A stretch of 62,280 nucleotides of DNA, from NCBI RefSeq assembly GCF_000717175.1, contig NZ_JNYD01000033.1:1-62280 (forward strand). Direction: 5' to 3'. The DNA comes from Pseudonocardia autotrophica (GTDB lineage Bacteria > Actinomycetota > Actinomycetes > Mycobacteriales > Pseudonocardiaceae). The notes under the pieces were generated by a model. That model did not search any database. It had not been told where the DNA came from and saw only the letters and a list, made by a program, of their open reading frames with translations. Of this stretch, positions 8,150-16,797 are shown piece after piece. The position numbers and the translations under genes were made by a program. Position 1 is the first letter of the stretch, and every line of letters starts with the position of its first letter.

Positions 8150-8282
8150 GGCGCCGGCGTCCGCGCATCCGGGCGGCGAGCAGCCACAACGGGTTCGGGC
8201 CCCGGTCGCAGGCGACCAGCCAGGCCGCGTCGTCGCCGGCGGAGCGCGGGTAGCGTGGGTCGCGGACGAGGTCGAGGCTCAC
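8150..8282 (-). pseudogene. SAM-dependent methyltransferase, N-terminal remnant
   Basis: Reading from a GTG at 8282 (GTGA overlap with the PhyH-like gene stop) gives VSLDLVRDPRYPRSAGDDAA, then WLVACDRGPNPLWLLA. This matches the start of a known actinobacterial methyltransferase type (RYPRSSxYDxxWVxxxxMGPNxLWL). Similarity stops near 8175, before the SAM-binding GxGxG region; the frame then runs antisense through the hydrolase gene. The gene looks cut off by a deletion or rearrangement. The exact break is estimated, not measured. Confidence 0.65.
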
Positions 8283-9061
8283 CCGGCGGCCGTCAGCGCC
8301 GCGAGCACCGGCTCCTCGACGGGCGTCGGGTCGGACGCGTGCAGGTCCAGCAGGCCCGTCGGGTCGAGGGGCGGCTGGGCCATGAACCGCGGCCGGGTCC
8401 CGCGGTGCGGTTGCGCGGAGTGCACCAGGAACGGGTGGACGAGGTAGACGTCCCCGGGCAGGCCGGTGGCGAGCGCGACGGGCAGGTGCTCGGTGGCCGG
8501 GACGGCCTCGCCGGCGAAGGCGAAGAAGTCCGCGCCCTCGTCGCCGTGCTGGGCGAGCAGTCGCGCCGCTTCCCGGTGCGACCCGATCCGCACCTTGGTG
8601 GGGGCGTCCGACTCGCCGACCTCGGAGAACAGGAAGAGCATCAGCAGCGCCCGGCCGCGCGAGCGCAGGTTCAGCCGGAACCCGCCGTCGGGGCCGGCGA
8701 AGCTGCCCTCGACGTGCCAGCCGGCGTCGCCCGGGTCGTCGGGGTGCGGGAACCGGATCGGGAAGGTGCCGAGACCGAGCCGCGGCCGCCACCGCCCCGG
8801 CCCGACGAGCTGGTCCAGCGCCCCGTGCAGCCGCCCGGTGGTCGCGGCCCGCCGGAAGGGCGGGTCGGCGCGGCCGCCGATGCGGTGGACGGGCACGGTC
8901 CAGGTGGCGGGGTCGTCGGGCGCGGCGCCGGTCTCGGTGCGCACCTGCTCCCACAGCAGGGTGCGGCACTCGTCGGCGAGCGCGCGGGGGAAGGCCTCCT
9001 CGAGCCGGACGAACCCGTCGTCGACGAAGGCGCGGACCTGGGCGGCGGAGAGGATGGTCAT
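8279..9061 (-). CDS. Phytanoyl-CoA dioxygenase (PhyH)-family protein
   Basis: 260 aa from ATG 9061. PhyH proteins are Fe(II)/2-oxoglutarate oxygenases with an HxD...H facial triad. Here the segment is GWHVEGS (about residues 117-123), so the acidic ligand is Glu instead of Asp, and the distal His and 2-oxoglutarate Arg lie in LVHPFLVHSAQPHRGTRPRF. The substrate is unknown. The gene ends by overlapping the GTG of the methyltransferase remnant, which suggests the two once formed an operon. Confidence 0.8.
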   Translation of the reverse strand: MTILSAAQVRAFVDDGFVRLEEAFPRALADECRTLLWEQVRTETGAAPDDPATWTVPVHRIGGRADPPFRRAATTGRLHGALDQLVGPGRWRPRLGLGTFPIRFPHPDDPGDAGWHVEGSFAGPDGGFRLNLRSRGRALLMLFLFSEVGESDAPTKVRIGSHREAARLLAQHGDEGADFFAFAGEAVPATEHLPVALATGLPGDVYLVHPFLVHSAQPHRGTRPRFMAQPPLDPTGLLDLHASDPTPVEEPVLAALTAAG

Positions 9062-9097
9062 CGTCGGTGAAGGGTGGGGCGGTCCGGGTGTCGCCGC

Positions 9098-9116
9098 CAC
9101 CGATTTCCCTTCGGTG
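9098..9116. promoter_or_regulatory. Inverted repeat CACCGA-N7-TCGGTG
   Basis: A perfect 6-bp inverted repeat located in the 168-bp divergent gap between the PhyH-like gene and the DUF1707 gene. It could be an operator, but a chance occurrence cannot be excluded in GC-rich DNA. Confidence 0.35.
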
Positions 9117-9229
9117 ATCCCCGTCCGGGAAGCAGAACGCTCGGTCACCGGACGTTCCCCTGCCGGGCCGTGGATCATGTCCCGCCGGAACCCGCTGGAC
9201 GGCATCACGATCATCGGTACGGTCGGGCC

Positions 9230-9781
9230 GTGACCGCCGCCGTGCCCGACGACCTCGAACCCCGACGCCGCGACGCGCAGCAGCGGCTGGAACGCGCCGT
9301 CGGCGAGGGCCGCCTGACCCTCGACGAGTTCACCGACCGGGTCGGCCGGGTGTGGGCGGCCGAGGACGGCGTGGCGATCGAGCGGCTGCTCACCGACCTG
9401 CCCACGCCGGTGGTGGGCGCGACCCGTCCCGGCCGCTCGGTCCTGGTCGGCGTGCTGGGCGACCTGCGGCGCAAGGGCCGCTGGTCGCTGCGCCGCCGCA
9501 CCACCGTGCTGCTCCTGCTCGGCGACGTCGACCTGGACCTGCGCGGCGCGGTGGTCGAGCAGGGCACGTCCGACGAGCCGATCGTGGTCGACACCTGGTC
9601 GCTGATCGGCGACGTGCAGCTCACCGTGCCGGAGGGAGTCGAGGTCGAGATCGGCGGGTTCTCGCTGCTCGGGGACCAGAAGGTGGACCTCGCACCGGTG
9701 CCGCGGGTGCCCGGCGCGCCCGTCGTCCGGCTGCGGGTGTGGTCCCTGCTGGGCGACCTGACGGTGCGCAGCGCGGGCTGA
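9230..9781 (+). CDS. DUF1707 and LiaF-like C-terminal domain protein
   Basis: 183 aa from GTG 9230. The N-terminal 55 residues (RRRDAQQRLERAVGEGRLTL, then DEFTDRV) are a DUF1707/SHOCT-like module. The C-terminal 110 residues contain repeated beta-strand units ending LLGDL/LIGDVQ, typical of the cell-wall-active antibiotic response (LiaF C-terminal) domain. Relatives occur in envelope-stress contexts; the function here is unproven. Its stop lies one base from the stop of the convergent IclR gene. Confidence 0.85.
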   Translation: MTAAVPDDLEPRRRDAQQRLERAVGEGRLTLDEFTDRVGRVWAAEDGVAIERLLTDLPTPVVGATRPGRSVLVGVLGDLRRKGRWSLRRRTTVLLLLGDVDLDLRGAVVEQGTSDEPIVVDTWSLIGDVQLTVPEGVEVEIGGFSLLGDQKVDLAPVPRVPGAPVVRLRVWSLLGDLTVRSAG

Positions 9782-9782
9782 C

Positions 9783-10565
9783 TCACCCGCTCCGGCGGTG
9801 CCCCATCTCGCGGGAGATGGCGAGTCCCGTCGCCCGCACCACCTGTTCGTAGGCCTGCGGCCGCGCGCTCCCCGCGGGGACGACGACCGACACCGCGGCG
9901 ATCGTCCGCCCGGTCCGGTCGCGCACGGGCGCGGCGACCGAGGAGACGGGCGCGGGGCGGCGCCGGTCGAAGATCGCGACGCCCAGCCGCGGGACGTCGG
10001 CGAGCCGGCGGCGCAGCCGTTCCGCGGCGGCGGGCTCGAGGCTCCCGAGGTACCCGGCCCGCACCTCGGGCTCGGCCCCGGCCAGCAGCACGAGGCCGAC
10101 GCCGGTGTCGTGCAACGGCATCCGCCCGCCGACCCGGTACGCGATCTCCACCGCGCCGTGCGCCGAGAGCCGCTCCACGAGCAGCGCCTCCTCGCCCTCC
10201 CGCACCGCGAGCAGGACGTGCTGGCGCGACACCTCGTGCAGGTCCTCGAGGTGGGGCAGCGCCACCTCGCGCAGGCCGTGGCTGCGCGGCGCCAGCGAGG
10301 CGATCTCGAACAGCCGCAGGCCCACGACGTAGCGGCCCTCGTCGTCGCGTTCCAGGGCGCCCCACTCGACCAGCCGGCGGGCCAGGCGCAGCGTGGTGCT
10401 GGGCGGGGTCGCGGCCCGGCGGGCCAGCTCGGCCAGGCTCAGCGCCCGGTGCTCGGCGTCGAACGCCGCCAGCAGGGCCAGCGCACGCAGGACGACCGGG
10501 TCCCCCTGCAGGGGCTTCCTCCCCCGCCGCGGCGGCGCGTCCACGGTACGAGGATCGCATGCCAT
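9783..10565 (-). CDS. IclR-family transcriptional regulator
   Basis: 260 aa from ATG 10565. An N-terminal winged HTH (LSLAELARRAATPPSTTLRL, about residues 43-62) is followed by the IclR effector domain with LHDTGVGLVLLA and a C-terminal AAVSVVVPAG. IclR proteins typically control aromatic catabolic operons and bind aromatic or keto acid effectors. It is divergent from the flavonol-glycoside operon with an 89-bp gap and is the obvious local regulator. The 10566-10654 interval shows no clear palindrome, so the operator is not identified. Confidence 0.92.
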   Translation of the reverse strand: MACDPRTVDAPPRRGRKPLQGDPVVLRALALLAAFDAEHRALSLAELARRAATPPSTTLRLARRLVEWGALERDDEGRYVVGLRLFEIASLAPRSHGLREVALPHLEDLHEVSRQHVLLAVREGEEALLVERLSAHGAVEIAYRVGGRMPLHDTGVGLVLLAGAEPEVRAGYLGSLEPAAAERLRRRLADVPRLGVAIFDRRRPAPVSSVAAPVRDRTGRTIAAVSVVVPAGSARPQAYEQVVRATGLAISREMGHRRSG

Positions 10566-10654
10566 TCACTGGAACGCCCACGGACAACCGGTCGGCGGGC
10601 CCCCCATCCTGGGCCGCACGCCGGACCACCGACGATCCGACCCGGAGGACCTCG

Positions 10655-11203
10655 ATGACCCTGGAGTTCGCCACTCCCGCCGCGGGCGGCCCGCACTTCG
10701 CGCTGCCCGGCAAGCCCGTTCCGTTCTTCCTCGAGGCGGGCGAGGGCGAACGGGCCCACCTGTTCGACCAGCTCTTCACCGTGCTGCTGTCCGGCGACGA
10801 GACCGACGGCCAGTTCGGCGTGTTCACCATGGAGGCGCCGAAGGGGCAGGCGATCCCGGTGCACTCGCACGCGGCGGTCCACGAGATCTTCTACGTGCTC
10901 GACGGGAAGGTGCGCGTGGTCGTGGAGGACGCCGACGGCGTGCGCCACGACCGCCTGCTGACCAGCGGCGACTTCGGGTACGTGCCGGCCGGGCACCTGC
11001 ACACCTTCCGGGTGGAGTCGCACCGCGCCCGCACGCTCGGGGTGAACACCGGCGGGTTCGAGCGCTTCTTCGCCGCGGCGGGCGAGCGCACCGACTCCCG
11101 GATGCCGCCGGCGACGCCGGTCGTCCCCTCGCCGGAGCAGCTCGGGGCGGCCGCCCGCGAGTACCGGAACGACTTCCGCCACGATGTCCGCCTCCTCGAC
11201 TGA
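10655..11203 (+). CDS. queD: Quercetin 2,3-dioxygenase (QueD-type monocupin)
   Basis: 182 aa from ATG 10655 (GGAGG about 10644). Motif 1 reads PVHSHAAVHEIFYVLDG, giving the metal ligands H-x-H-x4-E, and motif 2 GDFGYVPAGHLHTF supplies the third His. The overall pattern (GKP, RAHLF, PKGQAIPVHSHA, LLTSGDFGYVP, GGFERFF) and the length follow the Streptomyces monocupin quercetinase. That enzyme opens the flavonol C-ring with O2, releasing CO and a depside. It is the first gene of the eight-gene operon and overlaps the next by 20 bp. Substrate range is inferred. Confidence 0.85.
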   Translation: MTLEFATPAAGGPHFALPGKPVPFFLEAGEGERAHLFDQLFTVLLSGDETDGQFGVFTMEAPKGQAIPVHSHAAVHEIFYVLDGKVRVVVEDADGVRHDRLLTSGDFGYVPAGHLHTFRVESHRARTLGVNTGGFERFFAAAGERTDSRMPPATPVVPSPEQLGAAAREYRNDFRHDVRLLD

Positions 11204-12071
11204 CGCCCCGGCCGGGCCGCCGCCGCTGCGACCGGCGCCGATCCCCGGACCGGAGCGGGCCGGCGGCGTCGCGACCCGGCGGGCCGTCGAGTACGCCGTC
11301 GTCCCCGGCTACCGCCCGCTGCTGCTGGACCTGCACCGGCCGGACACCACCGCGACCGTGCCCCTGGTGCTGTTCCTGCACGGCGGGGGCTGGCGGGTCG
11401 GCAGCCGCGCAGCGGTCGGTCCCGCGTTCGCCGACTGGGACCCGTCGCCGTTCGCGCGGCTGGTCGGAGCAGGGTTCGCCGTCGCCTCGGTCGACTACCG
11501 GCTCAGCGGCGAGGCCCGCTTCCCCGCCCAGCTCGACGACGTGGCCGCCGCCCTCGCCTGGCTGCGCGAGCACGCCGCGGAGCTCGGCCTCGACACCGGG
11601 CGCACCGCCGTGTGGGGCGAGTCCGCGGGCGGGCACCTGGCCGCCCTGCTCGGTCTCACCGAGCCGGGCGTGCGCGCGGTCGCCGACTGGTACGGCCCGT
11701 CCGACCTGGCCGCCCTGCCCGCGGACGCGGCCGCCACCGGCATCGCGGTCACCGACCCCGGTGCGCCGGACTCGCGCGAGGCCCTGCTGCTCGGTGCGCC
11801 CCCGCAGGCGGCGGCCGAGGTCGCCCGGGCCGCCTCCCCGGTCGCGCGGGTGCACCCCGCCGCACCCCCCTTCCTGCTGGTCCACGGCACCGCGGACCGG
11901 TTCGTCCCGTGCCGCCAGTCCGAGCGGCTGGCGGAGGCCCTCGCGGCCGCCGGGGCCCCGCACGACCTGCAGCTCCTCGAGGGCGCCGACCACATGTGGC
12001 TCGGCACGCCCGAGCACGCCCGGACCGCCTTCGACCTCACCCTCGACTTCCTCCGCCACCACCTGAGCTGA
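11184..12071 (+). CDS. Alpha/beta hydrolase (esterase/lipase, HGGGW type)
   Basis: 295 aa. The oxyanion motif LFLHGGGWRVG (about 65-75), nucleophile GESAGGHLAALLG (about 143-155), acid in VHGTADRFVP and His in GADHMW form a complete hormone-sensitive-lipase-like triad. The ATG lies inside the 3' end of the quercetinase gene, so translation is probably coupled. In context it is the best candidate for hydrolysing the depside produced by quercetinase into two phenolic acids. That role is inference from operon position. Confidence 0.88.
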   Translation: MSASSTDAPAGPPPLRPAPIPGPERAGGVATRRAVEYAVVPGYRPLLLDLHRPDTTATVPLVLFLHGGGWRVGSRAAVGPAFADWDPSPFARLVGAGFAVASVDYRLSGEARFPAQLDDVAAALAWLREHAAELGLDTGRTAVWGESAGGHLAALLGLTEPGVRAVADWYGPSDLAALPADAAATGIAVTDPGAPDSREALLLGAPPQAAAEVARAASPVARVHPAAPPFLLVHGTADRFVPCRQSERLAEALAAAGAPHDLQLLEGADHMWLGTPEHARTAFDLTLDFLRHHLS

Positions 12072-12140
12072 CCACCCACACCCGTCCCGCGCCGGCCGCC
12101 GGCCCGCGCGGCGATGCGCCCTGCCGCACACAGGAGAGCC

Positions 12141-13031
12141 ATGAGCACCGACCACGAGCTCGACCGCCTGCTCGGCGAGGTCCTCGCCCAGGTCCGCGCC
12201 GACGACCCGCGCCTCGCCGAGGTCGTCACCGGGGCCGTCCGCCACCTCCACGCCTTCGTCCGCGAGCTGCGCCCCACCGAGGAGGAGTGGCTGCGCGGCA
12301 TCGACTTCCTGGTCCGCGTGGGGCAGACCTGCACGCCCGAGCGCAACGAGCTGATCCTGCTGTCCGACATGCTCGGCCTGACCTCCGCCGTCGACGAGGT
12401 CAACCACGCCGGGCCCGCCGACGCCACGCCGTCGTCGGTCGAGGGTCCCTTCCACTCGCCCGCGCCCGCCCGGCCGCCGGGCGCCTGGATCGCCGACGGG
12501 CCGGAGCGCGCCCGCGCCGAGCAGATGGTGGTGCACGGGCGGGTCACCGACACCGAGGGCGTGCCGATCGCCGGCGCGACGGTCGACGTGTGGCAGGCCG
12601 ACGACGACGGCCGCTACGACACCCAGGACCCCGCCCAACCGCGCGGCAACCTGCGTGGGCTGTTCACCACCGGTCCGGACGGCGGGTACTGGTTCCGCAG
12701 CGTGCTCCCGGCCAGCTACCCGGTGCCGACCGACGGCCCGGTCGGCGAGCTGCTCACCGCGCTCGGCCGGCACCCGATGCGCCCCGCCCACGTGCACCTG
12801 CGGGTCGAGGCGCCCGGCCACCGCCCCGTGACCACCCACGTCTTCGTGGCCGACGACCCGTACCTCGACTCGGACGCGGCCTTCGCGGTCAAGGACGCGC
12901 TGGTCGTGACCCCGGTGCCGCGGACCGACCCCGCGGAGTCCGCCCGGTGGCAGGTCGACGGGCCGTTCCTGGAGTTCCCGTTCGACGTCCGGCTGGTGCC
13001 GGTGCGCGTGCCCGCGGCGGTGGCGCGGTGA
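12141..13031 (+). CDS. Intradiol ring-cleavage dioxygenase (hydroxyquinol/catechol 1,2-dioxygenase family)
   Basis: 296 aa from ATG 12141 (AGGAGAG just upstream). It has the N-terminal dioxygenase_N helical domain and the motif VDEVNHAGPADATPSSVEGP followed by FHSP. The Fe(III) ligands are Tyr in DGRYD, Tyr in LPASYPVPTDG and two His in MRPAHVHLRV. This is closest in pattern to hydroxyquinol 1,2-dioxygenases. It cleaves between vicinal hydroxyls of a polyhydroxybenzene. In this operon the likely substrate is a hydroxylated product of the flavonol A- or B-ring. The stop overlaps the next start (GTGA). Confidence 0.9.
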   Translation: MSTDHELDRLLGEVLAQVRADDPRLAEVVTGAVRHLHAFVRELRPTEEEWLRGIDFLVRVGQTCTPERNELILLSDMLGLTSAVDEVNHAGPADATPSSVEGPFHSPAPARPPGAWIADGPERARAEQMVVHGRVTDTEGVPIAGATVDVWQADDDGRYDTQDPAQPRGNLRGLFTTGPDGGYWFRSVLPASYPVPTDGPVGELLTALGRHPMRPAHVHLRVEAPGHRPVTTHVFVADDPYLDSDAAFAVKDALVVTPVPRTDPAESARWQVDGPFLEFPFDVRLVPVRVPAAVAR

Positions 13032-13858
13032 GGCTCGTCGGGCTGCGCGACGGCCGGGACGTGCTCGTCTCCCGTGTCCTCGGCGACCGGCTCACCCCGG
13101 TGGCCCAGGTCGACGACTTCTACGCCGACGTGCTGAAGTGGCGGGCGGCCGCGGCGGCGGTGACGGCCGGCGAGCGGCCGCTGGCCGGGGCGCGGCTCGC
13201 CCCGCCCGTGCCCGCCGCGGCGCGGGTCCTGTGCCTCGGCCTCAACTACCGCCGGCACGCCGAGGAGGGCGTCTACGGCGTCCCGGACCACCCGACGATC
13301 TTCGGCCGCTGGACGCGCTCGCTGACCGTCGGCGACACCCCGGTCCCGGTCCCGGCGAACGAACCCGGGCTGGACTGGGAGGGCGAGGTCGCCGCCGTCG
13401 TCGGGGATCGGCTGTCCGACGTCGACGCGGCCACCGCCGAGCGGGCCGTCCTCGGCCACGCCGTGGTCAACGACCTCACCGCCCGCACCGCGCAGAAGCT
13501 CACCGCCCAGTGGACGCTCGGGAAGAACGCCGACCGCAGCGGCCCGATGGGCCCGCTGGTCACCGTCGACGAGTCCGGCCCGCTCTCGACCGGGCTGCGG
13601 CTGACCACCCGGGTCAACGGCGAGGTGGTGCAGGAGGGCGACACCCGCGACCTGATCTTCGGCGTCGGCACGGTGTTGTCGCTGGTCAGCCGCACCCTGA
13701 CGCTCGAGCCGGGCGACGTGCTGCTCACCGGCACCCCCGAGGGCGTGGGCTACGTCCGGACGCCACCGCGGTTCCTGCGCCCCGGCGACGTCGTCGAGGT
13801 CGAGGTCGACCGCCTGGGCGTGCTCCGCACCCCGATCGTCGGGCCGGAGGAGCGGTGA
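13028..13858 (+). CDS. Fumarylacetoacetate hydrolase (FAH)-family protein
   Basis: 276 aa from GTG 13028. The C-terminal FAA_hydrolase domain shows the metal-binding acidic set in GLDWEGEVAAVVG and the conserved TLGKNADRSGPMGP, and ends LTLEPGDVLLTGTPEGVGYV. Family members hydrolyse acylpyruvates or decarboxylate/isomerise dicarboxylic ring-fission products. Placed between an intradiol dioxygenase and an FAD hydroxylase, it probably cleaves the ring-opened product. Coupled to both neighbours by 4-bp stop/start overlaps. Confidence 0.88.
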   Translation: MRLVGLRDGRDVLVSRVLGDRLTPVAQVDDFYADVLKWRAAAAAVTAGERPLAGARLAPPVPAAARVLCLGLNYRRHAEEGVYGVPDHPTIFGRWTRSLTVGDTPVPVPANEPGLDWEGEVAAVVGDRLSDVDAATAERAVLGHAVVNDLTARTAQKLTAQWTLGKNADRSGPMGPLVTVDESGPLSTGLRLTTRVNGEVVQEGDTRDLIFGVGTVLSLVSRTLTLEPGDVLLTGTPEGVGYVRTPPRFLRPGDVVEVEVDRLGVLRTPIVGPEER

Positions 13859-15465
13859 CGACCCGGTACCCGGTGCTGATCGCCGGCGGCGGGCCCAGCG
13901 GGCTGGCCGCCGCGATCGAGCTCGGCCGGGCCGGGGTGCGGTGCGCGGTCGTCGAGCCGCGCACCGAGGTCGCCGCCGACCCGCCCAAGGCGAAGACGAC
14001 CAGCGCCCGCACGATGGAGCTGTTCCGCCGGTGGGGCCTGGTCGACCGGGTCCGGGCGGCCGCGCCGCTGCCGGTCTCCTACGCCCAGGACGTCGTGTTC
14101 TGCACGCGGCTCGCCGGCCGCGAGATCACCCGCTTCCGCAACGCCTTCGGCCTCTACGCGGAGCGCCGCGACGAGCTCGCCGAGTGCGGCCAGCAGATCC
14201 CGCAGCCCGTCGTCGAGAGGGTGCTGCGGGAGGCGGTCGCCGCCCTGCCGACCGTCGACCTCCTGCTCGGCCACCGGCTGGTCTCCGCCGTCGACGGGCC
14301 GGACGGCGTGCGCGCCGCGGTCTCCGGGCCGGTCGGCGAGCGCGAGGTGCACGCGGACTACCTGCTGGGTTGCGACGGCGCGAACGGCGTGGCCCGCGCG
14401 GCGATCGGGGCGCGGTACGCCGGCGGCAGCGGCGCCCGACCCAACCTCAACGTCACCTTCCGCGCCCCCGGCCTCGGCGACGACCTGCTCTGCGCCCGCG
14501 CCGTGCACTACTGGGTCCTCGGCGCCGACGCCGGCGGGATCGTCGGGCGCGCCGACCTCGACGGCACCTGGTGGACCGTGGCGCAGAACGTGCCGCCGGG
14601 CACCGACCCGGTCGGGCTCGTGCGGCGGCTGATCGGCGCGGACGTGCCGGTGGAGGTGCGCGCGGCCGACCCGTGGGAGGCGCGGATGCTCCTCGTCGAC
14701 CGCTACCGGGGCAGGAGGACCTTCCTGGTCGGCGACGCGGCGCACCTCAACCCGCCGTGGGGCGGGCACGGCTACAACACGTGCGTCGGCGACGCCGTGA
14801 ACCTCGCCTGGAAGCTCGCCGCCGTGCTGCACGGGTGGGCGGGTCCGGCGCTGCTGGACAGCTACGAACCGGAGCGCCGGCCCGTCGCCCGGCAGACCAT
14901 CGACGACGCGGCCGCGCAGGAACCCCTGCTCGCGCACGCGTTCGCCCACCCCGACCTCGACGCCGCCGGGCCCGCCGGCGTCGCCCGCCGGGCCGCGGCG
15001 GCCGAGGCGCTGGCCGCCAAGCGCGGCGAGTTCCACAGCCTCGGTCTGGTGCTCGGCTACCACTACGCGGACTCCCCGGTCGTGGTCGACGACGGCTCGC
15101 CGGTCCCGACGCACGAGCCGCTGCGCTACCACGGTTCGCCCCGCCCCGGGGCCCGGCTGCCGCACCGCTGGCTGGCCGACGGGTCGTCGCTCTTCGACCA
15201 CCTCGGCCCCGGGTTCACCCTGCTCCGCCTCGATCCCCGCGCCGACGCCGGGCCCTTCACCGCCGCGGCCGCCCGGACCGGGGTGCCGCTGACCCTGCTC
15301 GACGTGCCCGGCACAGCCGACGCCTACGGCGCACCGCTGCTGCTGGTCCGGCCGGACCAGCACGTCGCCTGGCGGGGGTCCGACGCCCGGCACGCCGCCG
15401 CCGTCCTCGACCGCGCCCGCGGCGCCTCCCACACCTCCCACCCCACCCCGGCGCTCGCCGGCTGA
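13855..15465 (+). CDS. FAD-dependent aromatic hydroxylase (MhpA/PheA/TfdB family)
   Basis: 536 aa from GTG 13855. FAD-binding motif LIAGGGPSGLAAAIELGRAG, the DG motif LLGCDGANGVARAAIG (about 170-185) and the GD motif RRTFLVGDAAHLNPPWGGHG (about 284-303) define a group A flavoprotein monooxygenase. The C-terminal thioredoxin-like domain of phenol hydroxylase-type enzymes follows. It should hydroxylate a phenolic ring, supplying the vicinal diol needed by the intradiol dioxygenase. The precise phenol (phloroglucinol carboxylate, protocatechuate or other) is not determined. Confidence 0.9.
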   Translation: MTTRYPVLIAGGGPSGLAAAIELGRAGVRCAVVEPRTEVAADPPKAKTTSARTMELFRRWGLVDRVRAAAPLPVSYAQDVVFCTRLAGREITRFRNAFGLYAERRDELAECGQQIPQPVVERVLREAVAALPTVDLLLGHRLVSAVDGPDGVRAAVSGPVGEREVHADYLLGCDGANGVARAAIGARYAGGSGARPNLNVTFRAPGLGDDLLCARAVHYWVLGADAGGIVGRADLDGTWWTVAQNVPPGTDPVGLVRRLIGADVPVEVRAADPWEARMLLVDRYRGRRTFLVGDAAHLNPPWGGHGYNTCVGDAVNLAWKLAAVLHGWAGPALLDSYEPERRPVARQTIDDAAAQEPLLAHAFAHPDLDAAGPAGVARRAAAAEALAAKRGEFHSLGLVLGYHYADSPVVVDDGSPVPTHEPLRYHGSPRPGARLPHRWLADGSSLFDHLGPGFTLLRLDPRADAGPFTAAAARTGVPLTLLDVPGTADAYGAPLLLVRPDQHVAWRGSDARHAAAVLDRARGASHTSHPTPALAG

Positions 15466-15498
15466 TCCCGACCGGTCCACCAGCAAAGGAGCTCGGAG

Positions 15499-16797
15499 AT
15501 GACCACCTCACCGCTCGAGGGCACCGGGGCGCCCGGCACCCGCACCCCGGAGTCCGTGCCGACCTGGACGAACCCGCGCCGCGGCTTCCTGTTCTTCCTC
15601 GGCGTCGCCGCGATCGGCGCGGCCATGGCGAACCTGGTCCCGCTCGTCCTGACCCTGTCCCTCAAGGCCACGGTGATCGACCCGGCGAACGCCACCTCGA
15701 TCCTGTCCGTGGTGGTGGCCGTCGGGTCGGTGTTCTCCCTGGTCGCGTTCCCGGCGCTCGGCCGGCTCAGCGACCGGACGACGAGCCGGCTCGGCCGGCG
15801 CCGCCCGTTCCTGCTGGCCGGTGCGGTGCTCGTGCTGCTCGGCGCGCTGGGCACCGTCGTCGCCGGGAGCACGCCCGTGCTCGCGCTGGCCGGGATCCTC
15901 ACGCAGGTCGGCTTCAGCGCGTCGATGGTGGCGTGCACCGCCGCCATCCCGGACCAGTTCGCGCCGGACCGCCGTGGCCCGGCCTCGGCGATCGTCGGGC
16001 TGAGCCTGCCGGTCGGCGCGGTCGTCGGGCTGTTCCTGGCGCAGCTGTTCGCGCCGAGCCTGCCGCTGATGATCCTGGTCCCGGCCGCGGTCGGTGCCCT
16101 GGGCTCGCTCCTGTTCGCCGCCGTGCTGCGCGACCGCCGGATCACCGCCGCCGAGCGGCCCCCGTTCGACTGGCGGGCCTTCCTCGGCACCTTCTGGGTC
16201 AGCCCGCGGCGCAGCCCCGACTTCGCCTGGGCGTGGGCCAGCCGGCTGCTGCTGTTCCTCGGCGTGGCCGCCGTGCAGGCCTACCAGGCGTTCTACCTGA
16301 TCGCGGTGCTGCACTTCGCCCCTGCGGAGGTGGCCGGCGCGGTGTTCCTGTCGACGCTCGTGCTGACCGCCGCCGCCCTGCTCTTCGCCCCCGTCGCGGG
16401 CAAGGTCTCCGACCGGATCGGCCGCCGCAAGCCGTTCGTCATCGGCGCCGCGGTGATCTTCGCCGTCGGGCTCGCGCTGGCGTCCGTCGCGCAGAGCTTC
16501 CCGGCCTTCCTCGTGGCGATGGGCGTGATCGGGCTGGGTCAGGGCGTGTACTTCGCGGTGGACATCGCGCTGGTCACGCTGGTGCTGCCGGACCCCGCCA
16601 ACCCGGCCAAGGACCTCGGGATCATGAACCTGGCGAACACGTTGCCGTCGACGATCGTGCCGGCGGTCGCGCCCGCCGTGCTCGCGGTGGGCGCGAGCGC
16701 CGCGCACCCGCAGAACTTCACGGCGCTGTTCCTCTTCGGCGCCGTCGCCGGGCTCCTCGGTGCGCTGCTGATCCTCCCGATCCGGGGCGCCCGGTGA
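15499..16797 (+). CDS. MFS transporter (GPH/SUC-like sugar or glycoside permease)
   Basis: 432 aa from ATG 15499 with AAAGGAG upstream. About 12 hydrophobic helices; the loop 2-3 signature appears as GRLSDRTTSRLGRRRPFLLA and again as GKVSDRIGRRKPFVIG in the second half. The doubled R-x-GRRRP motif is typical of sucrose/glycoside-type MFS symporters. Position between aromatic-ring genes and two glycosidases suggests import of the glycoside or aglycone. Its stop overlaps the start of the GH1 gene. Confidence 0.85.
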   Translation: MTTSPLEGTGAPGTRTPESVPTWTNPRRGFLFFLGVAAIGAAMANLVPLVLTLSLKATVIDPANATSILSVVVAVGSVFSLVAFPALGRLSDRTTSRLGRRRPFLLAGAVLVLLGALGTVVAGSTPVLALAGILTQVGFSASMVACTAAIPDQFAPDRRGPASAIVGLSLPVGAVVGLFLAQLFAPSLPLMILVPAAVGALGSLLFAAVLRDRRITAAERPPFDWRAFLGTFWVSPRRSPDFAWAWASRLLLFLGVAAVQAYQAFYLIAVLHFAPAEVAGAVFLSTLVLTAAALLFAPVAGKVSDRIGRRKPFVIGAAVIFAVGLALASVAQSFPAFLVAMGVIGLGQGVYFAVDIALVTLVLPDPANPAKDLGIMNLANTLPSTIVPAVAPAVLAVGASAAHPQNFTALFLFGAVAGLLGALLILPIRGAR

